Assembly (NCBI GenBank): GCA_964478125.1
Contig: CAYZGR010000044.1
Span: 1 to 25,419 of the forward strand
Origin: FW021-bin31 sp964478125
GTDB taxonomy: Bacteria; Bacteroidota; Bacteroidia; Chitinophagales; Chitinophagaceae
DNA length: 25,419 nucleotides
Direction of reading: 5' to 3'
Within the stretch, counting starts at the first letter, position 1. Each line of letters opens with the position of its first letter. The notes beneath the pieces were generated by a model, which saw only the letters and a program-made list of their open reading frames with translations, ran no database searches and was not told the origin of the DNA. Shown piece by piece: positions 1-6,815 of this stretch. The translations under genes were made by a program, and so were the position numbers.

Positions 1-2
1 AT

Positions 3-71
3 AGGAGGAAAGGACAGACAGAGATGCAGATTGCCGTTTTTAAGATCCTGTATGGGTTATTGGGGCATTAG
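3..71 (+). CDS. Possible 3' end of a gene entering from the left edge (partial)
   Basis: One plus-strand frame is open from the window edge and ends at a TAG that overlaps the yidD stop region. The visible end includes MQIAVFKILYGLLGH and its codons look like those of nearby genes. Tight tail-to-tail gene pairs occur elsewhere in this window, so a gene converging on yidD is reasonable. The piece is only 22 codons and could be chance. On the minus strand, the frame beyond the yidD stop is also open and hydrophobic, but it has no start codon. I do not recognise the protein. Confidence 0.25.
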   Translation, partial: RRKGQTEMQIAVFKILYGLLGH

Positions 72-307
72 GGTACCGGATCATACCCATGTCTCCCACC
101 CGGGTGGCAGGCCAGCAATCGTTTTGCAGTTAAGTAAAATCCTTTCCAAACCCCATATTTTTTAAAAGCCGCTATTCCATACCGGGAACAGGTGGGGGTA
201 AATCGGCATTGTCCGCCTATAAGGGGGGAGAGGACCCATTGGTAGAGTTTAATCAGAAAAATAAAGGGGTAAGCCAGTATTTTATTCAGTTGTTGCATCC
301 GCTGCAT
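68..307 (-). CDS. yidD: YidD, membrane protein insertion efficiency factor
   Basis: This 79-residue protein matches the small YidD family, which sits at the inner membrane and assists YidC-dependent insertion. The N-terminal part is hydrophobic or amphipathic (residues about 8-30). It is followed by the family hallmark CRFTPTCSRYG (residues about 34-44) and a C-terminal HPGG..GYDPVP motif. Its start lies inside the end of rnpA, overlapping it by 26 nt, as is common for this pair, so the two are probably translated from one mRNA. An alternative start is the Met at residue 4. yidC, which often comes next in other bacteria, does not begin in the 67 bases visible downstream. The family identification is firm; the detailed role is known only from the family. 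Confidence 0.95.
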   Translation of the reverse strand: MQRMQQLNKILAYPFIFLIKLYQWVLSPLIGGQCRFTPTCSRYGIAAFKKYGVWKGFYLTAKRLLACHPGGRHGYDPVP

Positions 308-698
308 CTTCTTTTTGTATGATTCGGGCCACTCGATTTAAAGATACGTTCATTTTTTCAAATAGTAAAGAAAAAGGAGGTAGTTCTCTTCCGGTATATA
401 TAAAAAATAACGTGATGGAATAACCTTTTACGTCTGCAATCTGCTGTAAATCTTGTTTTTGGAGGCGATAAACTTCACGCATTTGCCGCTTGATGCGGTT
501 GCGATTGACCGCTTTTTTGAAATGGCGGACGGGAACGGAAAAACCGGCCCTGACCGGTACATCGGGCTGGGAATCTGAACAGAGAAAATAATAGACCTTT
601 ATAGGATATATGGAAAACGCTTTCCCTTTACGGAAAAGCATTTGAATAAGTTTTCTTCCCTTCAGGTGTTCTTTTTTCGGAAATCGTTGGGAACTCAT
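282..698 (-). CDS. rnpA: Ribonuclease P protein component
   Basis: This is the protein subunit of RNase P, which works with the catalytic RNA to remove 5' leaders from precursor tRNAs in the cytoplasm. The protein is 138 residues, a normal length. The basic RNR signature (AVNRNRIKRQMREVYR, residues about 63-78) is intact, preceded by the conserved AGFSVPVR strand. The N-terminus, with its FPKKEHLKGRK stretch, is also typical. It lies 44 nt downstream of rpmH and overlaps yidD, forming the conserved rpmH-rnpA-yidD unit that links ribosome and tRNA maturation. Expression probably comes from the rpmH promoter, since no separate promoter motif is visible. Nothing looks unusual apart from a slightly extended, acidic C-terminal tail (KEDAADATTE). 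Confidence 0.97.
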   Translation of the reverse strand: MSSQRFPKKEHLKGRKLIQMLFRKGKAFSIYPIKVYYFLCSDSQPDVPVRAGFSVPVRHFKKAVNRNRIKRQMREVYRLQKQDLQQIADVKGYSITLFFIYTGRELPPFSLLFEKMNVSLNRVARIIQKEDAADATTE

Positions 699-742
699 GC
701 TTGCTTTTAATTAAAAACAATGAACTCCTTCCCGCATTCGGA

Positions 743-898
743 TTATTTTAACTTCCGCTCATCTGAAACGGTCAGTTTGGCGCGTCCCTTGGCTCTTCTG
801 GCAGCCAGTACTTTGCGCCCGTTTGCAGTTTTCATCCTTTTTCTAAAACCATGTACAGACTTTCTCCGGCGGTTATGAGGTTGGTAGGTACGTTTCAT
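743..898 (-). CDS. rpmH: 50S ribosomal protein L34
   Basis: Reverse-strand translation gives a 51-residue, very basic protein beginning MKRTYQPHNRRRKSVHGFRK and containing the conserved MKTANGRKVLAARRAKGR core. This is diagnostic of ribosomal protein L34 of the large subunit. The familiar start MKRTYQP fixes the start codon at 898. It heads the rpmH-rnpA-yidD unit and has its own promoter motif 76 nt upstream, between it and the end of murI. The C-terminal tail (LTVSDERKLK) is a few residues longer than in E. coli L34, as is usual in Bacteroidota. Confidence 0.97.
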   Translation of the reverse strand: MKRTYQPHNRRRKSVHGFRKRMKTANGRKVLAARRAKGRAKLTVSDERKLK

Positions 899-974
899 GG
901 TACGGTTTATTTGCTTTGTTTATTATAGGTTATGGTAATAAACGTTGTTATATTTCAATCCAAAAATTGGACTG

Positions 975-982
975 CAAAGGTA
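975..982 (-). promoter_or_regulatory. Promoter motif TACCTTTG for rpmH-rnpA-yidD
   Basis: Read on the minus strand the sequence is TACCTTTG, an exact match to the Bacteroidota -7 consensus TAnnTTTG. It lies in the 101-base gap between the end of murI and rpmH, which would give a 5' leader of about 70 nt. No clear TTTG -33 box is seen at the usual distance. Confidence 0.6.
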
Positions 983-999
983 GGGAAATTAAATGTAAT

Positions 1000-1824
1000 T
1001 TATAGAATTACTTGCTGAGAAAAGACAGAATACCCGAGAAAAAGGGGGGCATGATCGTCAAATTTTTTAGTTGAATCTGTAGTCAGAAAGTAACGATGGC
1101 TCTCTTGCGTACAATTTGCGGCTATTTCCCGATGTCGTTCCAGATAACGGACTAGGCTTTGTGATACTATAGGACCCTGCGAGATCAAAGTGCAACCGCC
1201 AGGCAGGTATTGCCGTATCTTTTCTTTCATAATCGGATAATGTGTGCAGGCTAGTAACACGGTATCTATAGCCGCGGATCGGGTAAAAAGTGCATTTACA
1301 TATTTTTTTATAAAAAAGGCGCCGCCTTCCGTATCCCATTCTTGGTTTTCTATTAAGGGAACCCATATGGGGCAGGCCTGCTGATAAATTTTTACTTCCG
1401 GGAAAAACCTGTTTATTTCTATACGATAAGAATTCGACTGTACCGTGCCGGTTGTGGCCATGATGCCCACGGCCTTGTTTTTACTGTAGTTGCCGATCAA
1501 CTCCGTTGTGGGACGGATCACCCCCAAGACCCGTCCTGCGGGGGCGATTTCCTTTAGATCATGTTGTTGGATCATGCGTAAAGCTTTGGCAGAAGCTGTA
1601 TTACATGCAATGATAATAAGGGGACAACCTTGTGAAAAAAGGTATTTTACACCCTGTAAAGTATATTGGTAGACCGCTTCAAAAGAACGGGTTCCGTAAG
1701 GTACCCTGGCATTATCTCCCAGATACAGGTAATCATATTCCGGGAGTGCGGAAACAATCGAGCGAAATACGGTTAACCCGCCATATCCCGAATCAAAAAT
1801 TCCTATGGGATGCAGATCTTTCAT
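1000..1824 (-). CDS. murI: Glutamate racemase
   Basis: The enzyme converts L-glutamate to D-glutamate for peptidoglycan precursors in the cytoplasm, without a cofactor, using two cysteines. Both are present: Cys74 in IIACNTAS and Cys193 in LLACTHYP. The N-terminal IGIFDSGYGGLTV motif (D11, S12) is also intact, as is LGDNARVPYG near residue 35. The 274-residue length is normal. It begins 3 nt after tatC ends, so the two are almost certainly co-transcribed from the promoter upstream of tatC. The combination of tatC with murI has no obvious biochemical link beyond the cell envelope. Confidence 0.96.
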   Translation of the reverse strand: MKDLHPIGIFDSGYGGLTVFRSIVSALPEYDYLYLGDNARVPYGTRSFEAVYQYTLQGVKYLFSQGCPLIIIACNTASAKALRMIQQHDLKEIAPAGRVLGVIRPTTELIGNYSKNKAVGIMATTGTVQSNSYRIEINRFFPEVKIYQQACPIWVPLIENQEWDTEGGAFFIKKYVNALFTRSAAIDTVLLACTHYPIMKEKIRQYLPGGCTLISQGPIVSQSLVRYLERHREIAANCTQESHRYFLTTDSTKKFDDHAPLFLGYSVFSQQVIL

Positions 1825-1827
1825 CTG

Positions 1828-2673
1828 TTAAGACCACTCTCTTTCTTCCGCTTCTTTCTGATGGCGCTCTACTCTTTTCGCGATCCAGATACTCAATTCG
1901 TAGAGTGCATATAGCGGAATACTAACAATAATCTGACTGGCCACATCGGGAGGCGTAATTATGGCTGCCAAAATAACAATGACCAGAATAGCATGCCGGC
2001 GGTATGTTCTTAAGAAGCTGGCGGTGATCACGCCTGTTTTGGCCAGGAAGAAAGTTAAAATAGGGAGTTCAAAAAGGGCGCCCGTACCTAAAATCACCTG
2101 CCGCATGGTACTTAGATAACTTTTTATGGTAATGATGTTGTGAATGGATTCGGAAATGGAATAGGCAGCAAAGAAATTAACGGTATAAGGGGTAATAATA
2201 AAGTATCCGAAAGCCACGCCCATGAAGAAAAGAAGCGAGGTCCAAAAAACCACGCCCCGGGTATATTGTAATTCGTTTTCTTTTAAAGCCGGTTTTACAA
2301 AGCGCCAAAATTCCCACAACACATAAGGAGCGGCTACAACCAACCCGAAAATAAAGGAGGAAGACATGGCTTGAAGAAACTGTCCCGAGAGCTGCATATT
2401 TTGAAAAGTGAGCGCTACATCCTTCAGGCATAATTTGTCTCCCACCCCGATGGCATGCCCAAATTTACAAAACACTCTATACGTGATGAAAGAATGCCGT
2501 GTGGGGGCCATGATAATGTTATCATAAATAAAGGTAATCTTAATGAAAACCACTACAGCCGCCACTATTACAGCTACCAGAGATCGCAGCACATGCCACC
2601 TGAGCTCCTCTATATGATCAAAAAAGGACATCTCTGCCATTTGGGGGTTATTCTTAAATAGGTTTCTAAACAT
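1828..2673 (-). CDS. tatC: Sec-independent protein translocase TatC
   Basis: TatC is the receptor of the twin-arginine translocase, which exports folded proteins. The sequence has the cytoplasmic N-terminal signature FFDHIEELRWH (residues about 17-27), six hydrophobic segments, and the conserved WEFWRFVKPAL stretch after the second or third segment. Its end (TPPDV..Q, then a basic tail) is also typical. At 281 residues it is slightly longer than E. coli TatC because of a longer first periplasmic loop (about 55-90), a feature seen in Bacteroidota. tatA/tatB are not in this window. It is followed after 3 nt by murI. A promoter motif lies about 57 nt upstream. Confidence 0.96.
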   Translation of the reverse strand: MFRNLFKNNPQMAEMSFFDHIEELRWHVLRSLVAVIVAAVVVFIKITFIYDNIIMAPTRHSFITYRVFCKFGHAIGVGDKLCLKDVALTFQNMQLSGQFLQAMSSSFIFGLVVAAPYVLWEFWRFVKPALKENELQYTRGVVFWTSLLFFMGVAFGYFIITPYTVNFFAAYSISESIHNIITIKSYLSTMRQVILGTGALFELPILTFFLAKTGVITASFLRTYRRHAILVIVILAAIITPPDVASQIIVSIPLYALYELSIWIAKRVERHQKEAEEREWS

Positions 2674-2729
2674 ATATTTGCTAATAAATCAGCCTCGAAT
2701 GTATACTTAAGCGGACGGAAACGGCCGGG

Positions 2730-2737
2730 CAAATTTA
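2730..2737 (-). promoter_or_regulatory. Promoter motif TAAATTTG for tatC-murI
   Basis: On the minus strand the sequence is TAAATTTG, an exact TAnnTTTG match, 56 bases before the tatC start. It lies downstream of the 2798-2829 terminator, so tatC-murI would be transcribed independently of gldE. Confidence 0.5.
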
Positions 2738-2796
2738 GTAATATACCTTGTATCCTAAAATAAAATTTGATTTATAGTAGTAAACGGCAGAATGGT

Positions 2797-2937
2797 AAAA
2801 AGCCTGCTCTTAATACCGAGCAGGCTTTTATCCATTTTTTGTTAACCCCAAAAATAAAGTCTTGATCCAAGATATTCAGGTATTTTCACTTGTGTGGCAA
2901 GCAGTATGGTGAAATACACGTTCTATAATATCCCGTC
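2797..2937 (-). ncRNA. Candidate small RNA or short-peptide transcript
   Basis: A TAACTTTG promoter motif (2942-2949) predicts a start near 2936. About 140 nt later a 12-bp GC-rich hairpin with a T-run ends the unit. Near its 5' end, the arms GTATTTCAC and GTGAAAATAC (minus strand) can pair with a single-base bulge. Inside is a 25-codon frame from a GTG at 2919 to a TAA at 2842, ending KIPEYLGSRLYFWG just before the terminator. It has no Shine-Dalgarno sequence. The unit could be a small RNA, a leader-like peptide gene, or only the 3' tail of the gldE transcript. I do not recognise it as a known RNA family. Confidence 0.3.
2798..2829 (-). terminator. Strong intrinsic terminator
   Basis: A perfect 12-bp stem (AAAAGCCTGCTC paired with GAGCAGGCTTTT) surrounds an 8-nt loop. 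Read on the minus strand it ends in five T residues. It stops transcription from gldE or from the small unit next to it before the tatC promoter. Confidence 0.85.
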
Positions 2938-2941
2938 GGAA

Positions 2942-2949
2942 CAAAGTTA
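2942..2949 (-). promoter_or_regulatory. Promoter motif TAACTTTG inside the gldE-tatC gap
   Basis: The minus-strand sequence TAACTTTG fits TAnnTTTG exactly, with a T-rich stretch where a -33 element would be. It points leftward into a region without a conventional gene. It could be a chance match in AT-rich DNA. Confidence 0.35.
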
Positions 2950-2981
2950 ATTAATTTATTTTAAAATAAAAAAGAATAACA

Positions 2982-4244
2982 TCAGCCCAGTTGACGCATT
3001 TTTACCATTTCTATTCGTGTTTCCGATACATGGGTGATGCTAAACTCAAAATCATTAATAATAATTCGTTCCCGTTCATGCGGGATAGAGCCATGGTAGG
3101 AAATGATGTATCCTGAAAGGGTTTCGCTGTCGGTTTTTCCGAAAACAAATCCGTATTTTTCCGAAAGATAGTTGATTTCCAGTCTGCCGGACAACAGATA
3201 TTCTTTTTCCGCGATCTGCTGCTCCAGCAGATCATTTTTATCATGCTCATCCCGGATATCTCCAAAAATCTCTTCCAGCAGATCTTCCAGGGTTACAATA
3301 CCGGCGGTGCCTCCAAATTCATCAACTACCCATGCCACACTTTTATGTTCCTGGGTCAGACGGGTGAGCAGGTTGATAACGCTCATGGTTTCGGGAACAA
3401 CAATAATGGGATGGAGTATAGCGCTTATGGTTTGAGGCTTGTTGAAAAGATCAAGCTGATGCACATACCCTTTTATATTATCAATGGTTTTCTCATAAAT
3501 GATCAGCTTGGAAAATTTGGTTTCTACGAATCTTTTTTTGAGGGTATTTATATCATTGTTGATTTCCAGCGCCTCTATTTCTTTACGTGGGATCAGGCAA
3601 GCCCTGATCTTGATCTGGGGAAGATTAAAGGCATTTTCAAAGAATACGGTGTTGAAGTTTTGCGAGCCGTTTTCCTCTTTATCCGGTTGAAAGATCTTGA
3701 TATCGGTTTCGCTCTGTTCGAAAGGCAGGCCCGCTACAGAAATATTGACATTAAACAAATACTTGAGGATCCAGTTGGCAAAACCTGAAACGATATGAGC
3801 TATAGGGTATAACAAGCGGCTGAAAAATGAAATGGGTAAAGCAAAAAAAGGCAGCAGCCGGTTGGCCTGCGCCCGAAACAGGCTACGGGGGATAAGCAGA
3901 GAAATGAAGCCGATCAGCAATCCCGTAATAATGACCTGAACGATTATTTTTAGATAAAGTGAATTAAATGAGCCGAAAGGGATTTGTTCCCAGCAGCGGG
4001 AAAGGGTATAGCTAAACAAGATAGAAAAAATCACCACGCAGGCGAAGTATCCGATAATGCAGGAAGATGCATAACGGATAGGGTTCTTGGTGAAACGAGC
4101 CAGGATGCGACCGGCGAGAAAACCTTTTTTTTGCTTGATCTCCATGGAAAACCGGTTGAGATATAAAAAAGCTATGGTGGCGCCTGCAAAAAAGCCGGCC
4201 AAGAGCAGCAAAATAATGAGAGGTATAATGGGGGCTGTGGTCAT
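2982..4244 (-). CDS. gldE: Gliding motility-associated protein GldE (CNNM/CorC-like membrane protein)
   Basis: The 420-residue protein has about four N-terminal membrane segments (roughly residues 6-30, 60-80, 97-118 and 131-155). A cytoplasmic CBS-domain pair follows (about 215-335, with VVDEFGGTAGIVTLEDLLEEIFGDI at 306-330) and then a CorC/HlyC C-terminal domain (about 345-418). This layout matches Bacteroidota GldE. GldE was linked to gliding in Flavobacterium, but it occurs in many non-gliding relatives, and its architecture suggests metal or ion transport, or its sensing. It is followed by a terminator and shares a divergent promoter region with the TIGR02757 gene. gldD, a frequent neighbour, is not present here. 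A more general CNNM/CorC hemolysin-type label is the alternative. Confidence 0.85.
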   Translation of the reverse strand: MTTAPIIPLIILLLLAGFFAGATIAFLYLNRFSMEIKQKKGFLAGRILARFTKNPIRYASSCIIGYFACVVIFSILFSYTLSRCWEQIPFGSFNSLYLKIIVQVIITGLLIGFISLLIPRSLFRAQANRLLPFFALPISFFSRLLYPIAHIVSGFANWILKYLFNVNISVAGLPFEQSETDIKIFQPDKEENGSQNFNTVFFENAFNLPQIKIRACLIPRKEIEALEINNDINTLKKRFVETKFSKLIIYEKTIDNIKGYVHQLDLFNKPQTISAILHPIIVVPETMSVINLLTRLTQEHKSVAWVVDEFGGTAGIVTLEDLLEEIFGDIRDEHDKNDLLEQQIAEKEYLLSGRLEINYLSEKYGFVFGKTDSETLSGYIISYHGSIPHERERIIINDFEFSITHVSETRIEMVKMRQLG

Positions 4245-4266
4245 AAGAATCGGAAACTGTTTTTAA

Positions 4267-4274
4267 CAAATGTA
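4267..4274 (-). promoter_or_regulatory. Promoter motif TACATTTG for gldE
   Basis: The minus-strand sequence TACATTTG is an exact TAnnTTTG match, 22 bases upstream of the gldE start. It is arranged back-to-back with the promoter motif of the rightward gene. Confidence 0.55.
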
Positions 4275-4287
4275 CATAATTAAATAA

Positions 4288-4295
4288 TACTTTTG
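4288..4295 (+). promoter_or_regulatory. Promoter motif TACTTTTG for the TIGR02757-type gene
   Basis: TACTTTTG matches TAnnTTTG exactly and lies 22 bases before the start codon at 4318. The -33 areas of this promoter and the gldE promoter overlap, so the two may compete. Confidence 0.55.
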
Positions 4296-4317
4296 CCCGG
4301 TAGCAATACGCGTATTT

Positions 4318-5103
4318 ATGGGGAATATACGAGAAGAAAAAGCGCTTCAGTCCTTTTTGGATAAAAAAGTAGAACAATATCATAAGCCTTCTTTTATTGT
4401 CGGCGATCCGGTCGCTATTCCGCATCGGTATTCAAAGCTACAAGATATAGAAATTTCCGGATTTTTCGCCGCCCTTTTTGCCTGGGGCAGAAGAAGCCTT
4501 ATCCTTAAAAAAACGGAAGTTCTGCTCAACCTGATGGATGATGCGCCTTATGATTTCATAATGCATCATGAGGAAAAGGACTTGAAACGATTTTTGGATT
4601 TTGTACATCGTACTTTTAATGCAACGGATATTCTTTATTTCATTCATTTTTTAAAGAAATATTACCATCGGCATTTTTCATTGGAAGCAGCCTTTACTTC
4701 CGGATTGCATACAACCGATAAAACCGTGGAGCATGCATTGACAGGGTTTCATCGGCTTATTTTTCCGGGGGATCATCCTGTCAGAACCATGAAACATATT
4801 GCTTCTCCCAGGCGGAAATCAGCATGTAAGCGGCTGAATATGTTTCTCAGGTGGATGGTGCGGCGGGATTCTGCAGGCATTGATTTTGGCCTCTGGAAAA
4901 AGATACGGCCTGATCAGCTTGTTATTCCCATGGACACCCATGTTTCAAAAGTAGCCGTACGACTGGGACTGATATCGCCCGGAGCCGTGGATTGGAGGGC
5001 CGCGCTTGCACTTACCGATGCATTACGTATTTTTGACCCTCAGGATCCGGTGAAATATGATTTTGCACTTTTCGGACTGGGTGTATTGGAAAAGTTTAAA
5101 TAA
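4318..5103 (+). CDS. TIGR02757 / DUF2400 family protein
   Basis: The 261-residue protein resembles the TIGR02757 family, common in Bacteroidota and of unknown biochemical role. It has an N-terminal segment with IPHRYSKLQDIEISGFFAALFAWGRR (about 35-60) and a C-terminal helical part with QLVIPMDTHVSKVAVRLGL (about 201-219). The family resembles the helix-hairpin-helix DNA glycosylase fold, and the PMDTH segment sits where such enzymes carry their catalytic Asp. A nucleic-acid role is therefore possible but unproven. No signal peptide or membrane segment is seen. The ATG at 4318 suits the promoter motif 22 nt upstream. The next gene starts 66 nt later with no clear promoter, so the two may be co-transcribed. 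Confidence 0.8.
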   Translation: MGNIREEKALQSFLDKKVEQYHKPSFIVGDPVAIPHRYSKLQDIEISGFFAALFAWGRRSLILKKTEVLLNLMDDAPYDFIMHHEEKDLKRFLDFVHRTFNATDILYFIHFLKKYYHRHFSLEAAFTSGLHTTDKTVEHALTGFHRLIFPGDHPVRTMKHIASPRRKSACKRLNMFLRWMVRRDSAGIDFGLWKKIRPDQLVIPMDTHVSKVAVRLGLISPGAVDWRAALALTDALRIFDPQDPVKYDFALFGLGVLEKFK

Positions 5104-5169
5104 CATTAGAAAGCCGCATGGTATTTGCTATGGAATCTGTAAAAATTTAATCTTTATTATTTTTTGAAT

Positions 5170-6117
5170 ATGACTAAGAAGATTTTGGCCACTGTAGGCC
5201 TTTTATTTATGTTTTTCTCGGTTGTTTCTGCACAGGAGTACCTGGAGCTGCAATATCAGCTTAACAAAGGAGATCAGTTTGAGGTGGATCAGCAGGCCAG
5301 TCAGGAAACCTATCTGACGATCAATGATGTTCCCAAGCGAACGTCTAATCATACCGATGCCGTATTGTTGTTGACGGTACAGGGCATTCATGCGGGAAAG
5401 GCCACCCTGAATGCCGAATATAAAAAAATCAGTCTCCGGAGTTCTCAGGATGAGCTGAAAGTATCGGTAAATACGGACGGCCAGGCGGATGATGTATACA
5501 ATAAACTTTTCAGAGCCCTAATAGGGAAATCTTTTACCATAGACCTACAAGAAAACGGATCCGTTGATCAAGTGAGCGGACTCGGTCCCATATTTGATCA
5601 GATGATTGATGCGCTAGACGGTGTGAAAGAGAAAGAAAAGCCGATCCTTAAGGAATTTCTGGAAGACCGAATGGGGGCGGAGCAGATAAAAGCCAATTTT
5701 TCTATGGTGTTGCCCTATTATCCTAATTATAAAGTACGTACCGGCGATTCATGGTCCAGTCATTTGAGTACAGAAGGATTTTACAACGGAAGGATAGATA
5801 ATTATTGGAAATTGGTTTACGGGACCAAATATATGGTTAAGATAAAAAACACAGGAAAGTTTGGCACGGTAGCATCTGAAGTAGTAGATCTGGGAGACGG
5901 ACAAAAGGGGCGGATGGATTTAGACGGAGAAATAAAAGGTCAATACGCCATCAATCCCAAGACCGGATGGCCTACGCTCAGCATTATTCATTCCGAGCTT
6001 CATGGAAAATATACGTACTTTATCATGAAAGGAAAGCGGAAAAAGAAGAAAAAGGAAAATCTGGATGTACCCGTGAAGATTGTAAAGAACATCAGTTATA
6101 AGATCAGGCATTTATGA
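5170..6117 (+). CDS. Secreted DUF6263-like protein
   Basis: This 315-residue protein has a classical signal peptide: two lysines, a hydrophobic stretch to residue 19, and likely cleavage after SA21. It would be exported to the periplasm or outer surface. The mature part is rich in beta-strand-like sequence (YQLNKGDQFEVDQQASQE, then VLPYYPNYKVRTGDSW), as in DUF6263 proteins of Bacteroidota. The function of that family is unknown. A lysine-rich run (KRKKKKKE, about residue 293) lies near the C-terminus. I chose the ATG at 5170 over an in-frame TTG two codons earlier. The last 14 bases overlap the end of the opposing hydrolase gene. Confidence 0.75.
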   Translation: MTKKILATVGLLFMFFSVVSAQEYLELQYQLNKGDQFEVDQQASQETYLTINDVPKRTSNHTDAVLLLTVQGIHAGKATLNAEYKKISLRSSQDELKVSVNTDGQADDVYNKLFRALIGKSFTIDLQENGSVDQVSGLGPIFDQMIDALDGVKEKEKPILKEFLEDRMGAEQIKANFSMVLPYYPNYKVRTGDSWSSHLSTEGFYNGRIDNYWKLVYGTKYMVKIKNTGKFGTVASEVVDLGDGQKGRMDLDGEIKGQYAINPKTGWPTLSIIHSELHGKYTYFIMKGKRKKKKKENLDVPVKIVKNISYKIRHL

Positions 6118-6751
6118 TATCAGCCAGCAATTGAGAAAGTTCTTCGGCCTGATTGAGTACCATTAAATGGGTGCCTCCTTCAATAATATGATCTGCCCGG
6201 ATAAACCAGATCGGCAACATATGATCCCGGTTCCCATGGATATGGGTTACATTATCCGGGATATATTCGTTTTTCCAAAGTGCCACCCTGTGCCAGGCCC
6301 ATCGGAAAAAAGTTTCATCTATATCGTGGATAATCTCTTTAAGAAGCCGGCTTTCTGCCCGGCTCCTCGTGCCAAACAACCAGTCTCCTGCAAACAGCCC
6401 CAGTCTGGTAAGCAATTTATAGCTTAACCAACGATGAGCCTTAAAAATCTTCAGGAAGCGGAAATAAAATGGAATTTCGTGATACGTCTTGGAGCTGGAA
6501 ATAAGTATGGTTCTCTCGACAGGGATCAGTTTATTAATCTCAATAGCCATCATGCCCCCCATAGACACTCCAATGAGTATGGGACGGGGCTTGTCTATTT
6601 GTTCAAGCAGGCGGGATGCATAAGATGACCAGCTTTCATTTTTCTTCGGAGTGATCCAATGAATATAATGAGCGCTGATTCCGGGAATATTTAGGTATTG
6701 CAGGAGGCGTTGATCGGCTCCCAATCCACTGATGAAATAAACGTCTTTCAT
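6104..6751 (-). CDS. Small alpha/beta-fold hydrolase
   Basis: The 215-residue protein shows a complete alpha/beta-hydrolase triad by motif. The nucleophile elbow is GVSMGG with Ser63, the acid is probably Asp176 in HGNRDHMLP, and the histidine is His195 in GGTHLMV. An N-terminal FISGLGAD motif supplies the oxyanion-hole region. There is no signal peptide, so it is likely cytoplasmic. The substrate cannot be predicted; esterase, lipase-like or acyl-transfer roles are all possible. It is smaller than most family members, with a short cap region (about 87-160). Its end overlaps the DUF6263-like gene tail-to-tail. A TACCTTCG sequence upstream, one mismatch from the promoter consensus, may drive it. 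Confidence 0.8.
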   Translation of the reverse strand: MKDVYFISGLGADQRLLQYLNIPGISAHYIHWITPKKNESWSSYASRLLEQIDKPRPILIGVSMGGMMAIEINKLIPVERTILISSSKTYHEIPFYFRFLKIFKAHRWLSYKLLTRLGLFAGDWLFGTRSRAESRLLKEIIHDIDETFFRWAWHRVALWKNEYIPDNVTHIHGNRDHMLPIWFIRADHIIEGGTHLMVLNQAEELSQLLADIINA

Positions 6752-6794
6752 GTAACCGGCAAAGGCCGAAGGTAGCTATTTTTAAGAAATTCCT

Positions 6795-6802
6795 TTACTT
6801 TG
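6795..6802 (+). promoter_or_regulatory. Near-consensus promoter for the two Stealth genes
   Basis: TTACTTTG resembles TAnnTTTG with the TA displaced by one base. It lies 13 bases before the first Stealth gene and after a T-rich stretch. This is a weaker match than the others in the window. Confidence 0.3.
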
Positions 6803-6815
6803 TCCAAATTGGCGT

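Larger units (their letters stand above)
2674..2981. other. 308-base gap between gldE and tatC
   Basis: No conventional gene lies here. Going leftward from gldE, the gap holds an AT-rich 16-bp palindrome (2955-2970), a TAnnTTTG promoter motif (2942-2949), an imperfect hairpin (about 2880-2918), a strong terminator hairpin (2798-2829) and then the tatC promoter motif (2730-2737). The arrangement suggests a separate short transcript rather than a plain spacer. Confidence 0.6.

Noticed and set aside
743..1000. Replication origin near rpmH
   Set aside because: rpmH often lies near oriC in other phyla, but no cluster of DnaA-box-like sequences, dnaA or dnaN is visible here.
2955..2970. Perfect 16-bp palindrome as an operator
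   Set aside because: It is composed only of A and T in a very AT-rich stretch, so chance is a sufficient explanation.
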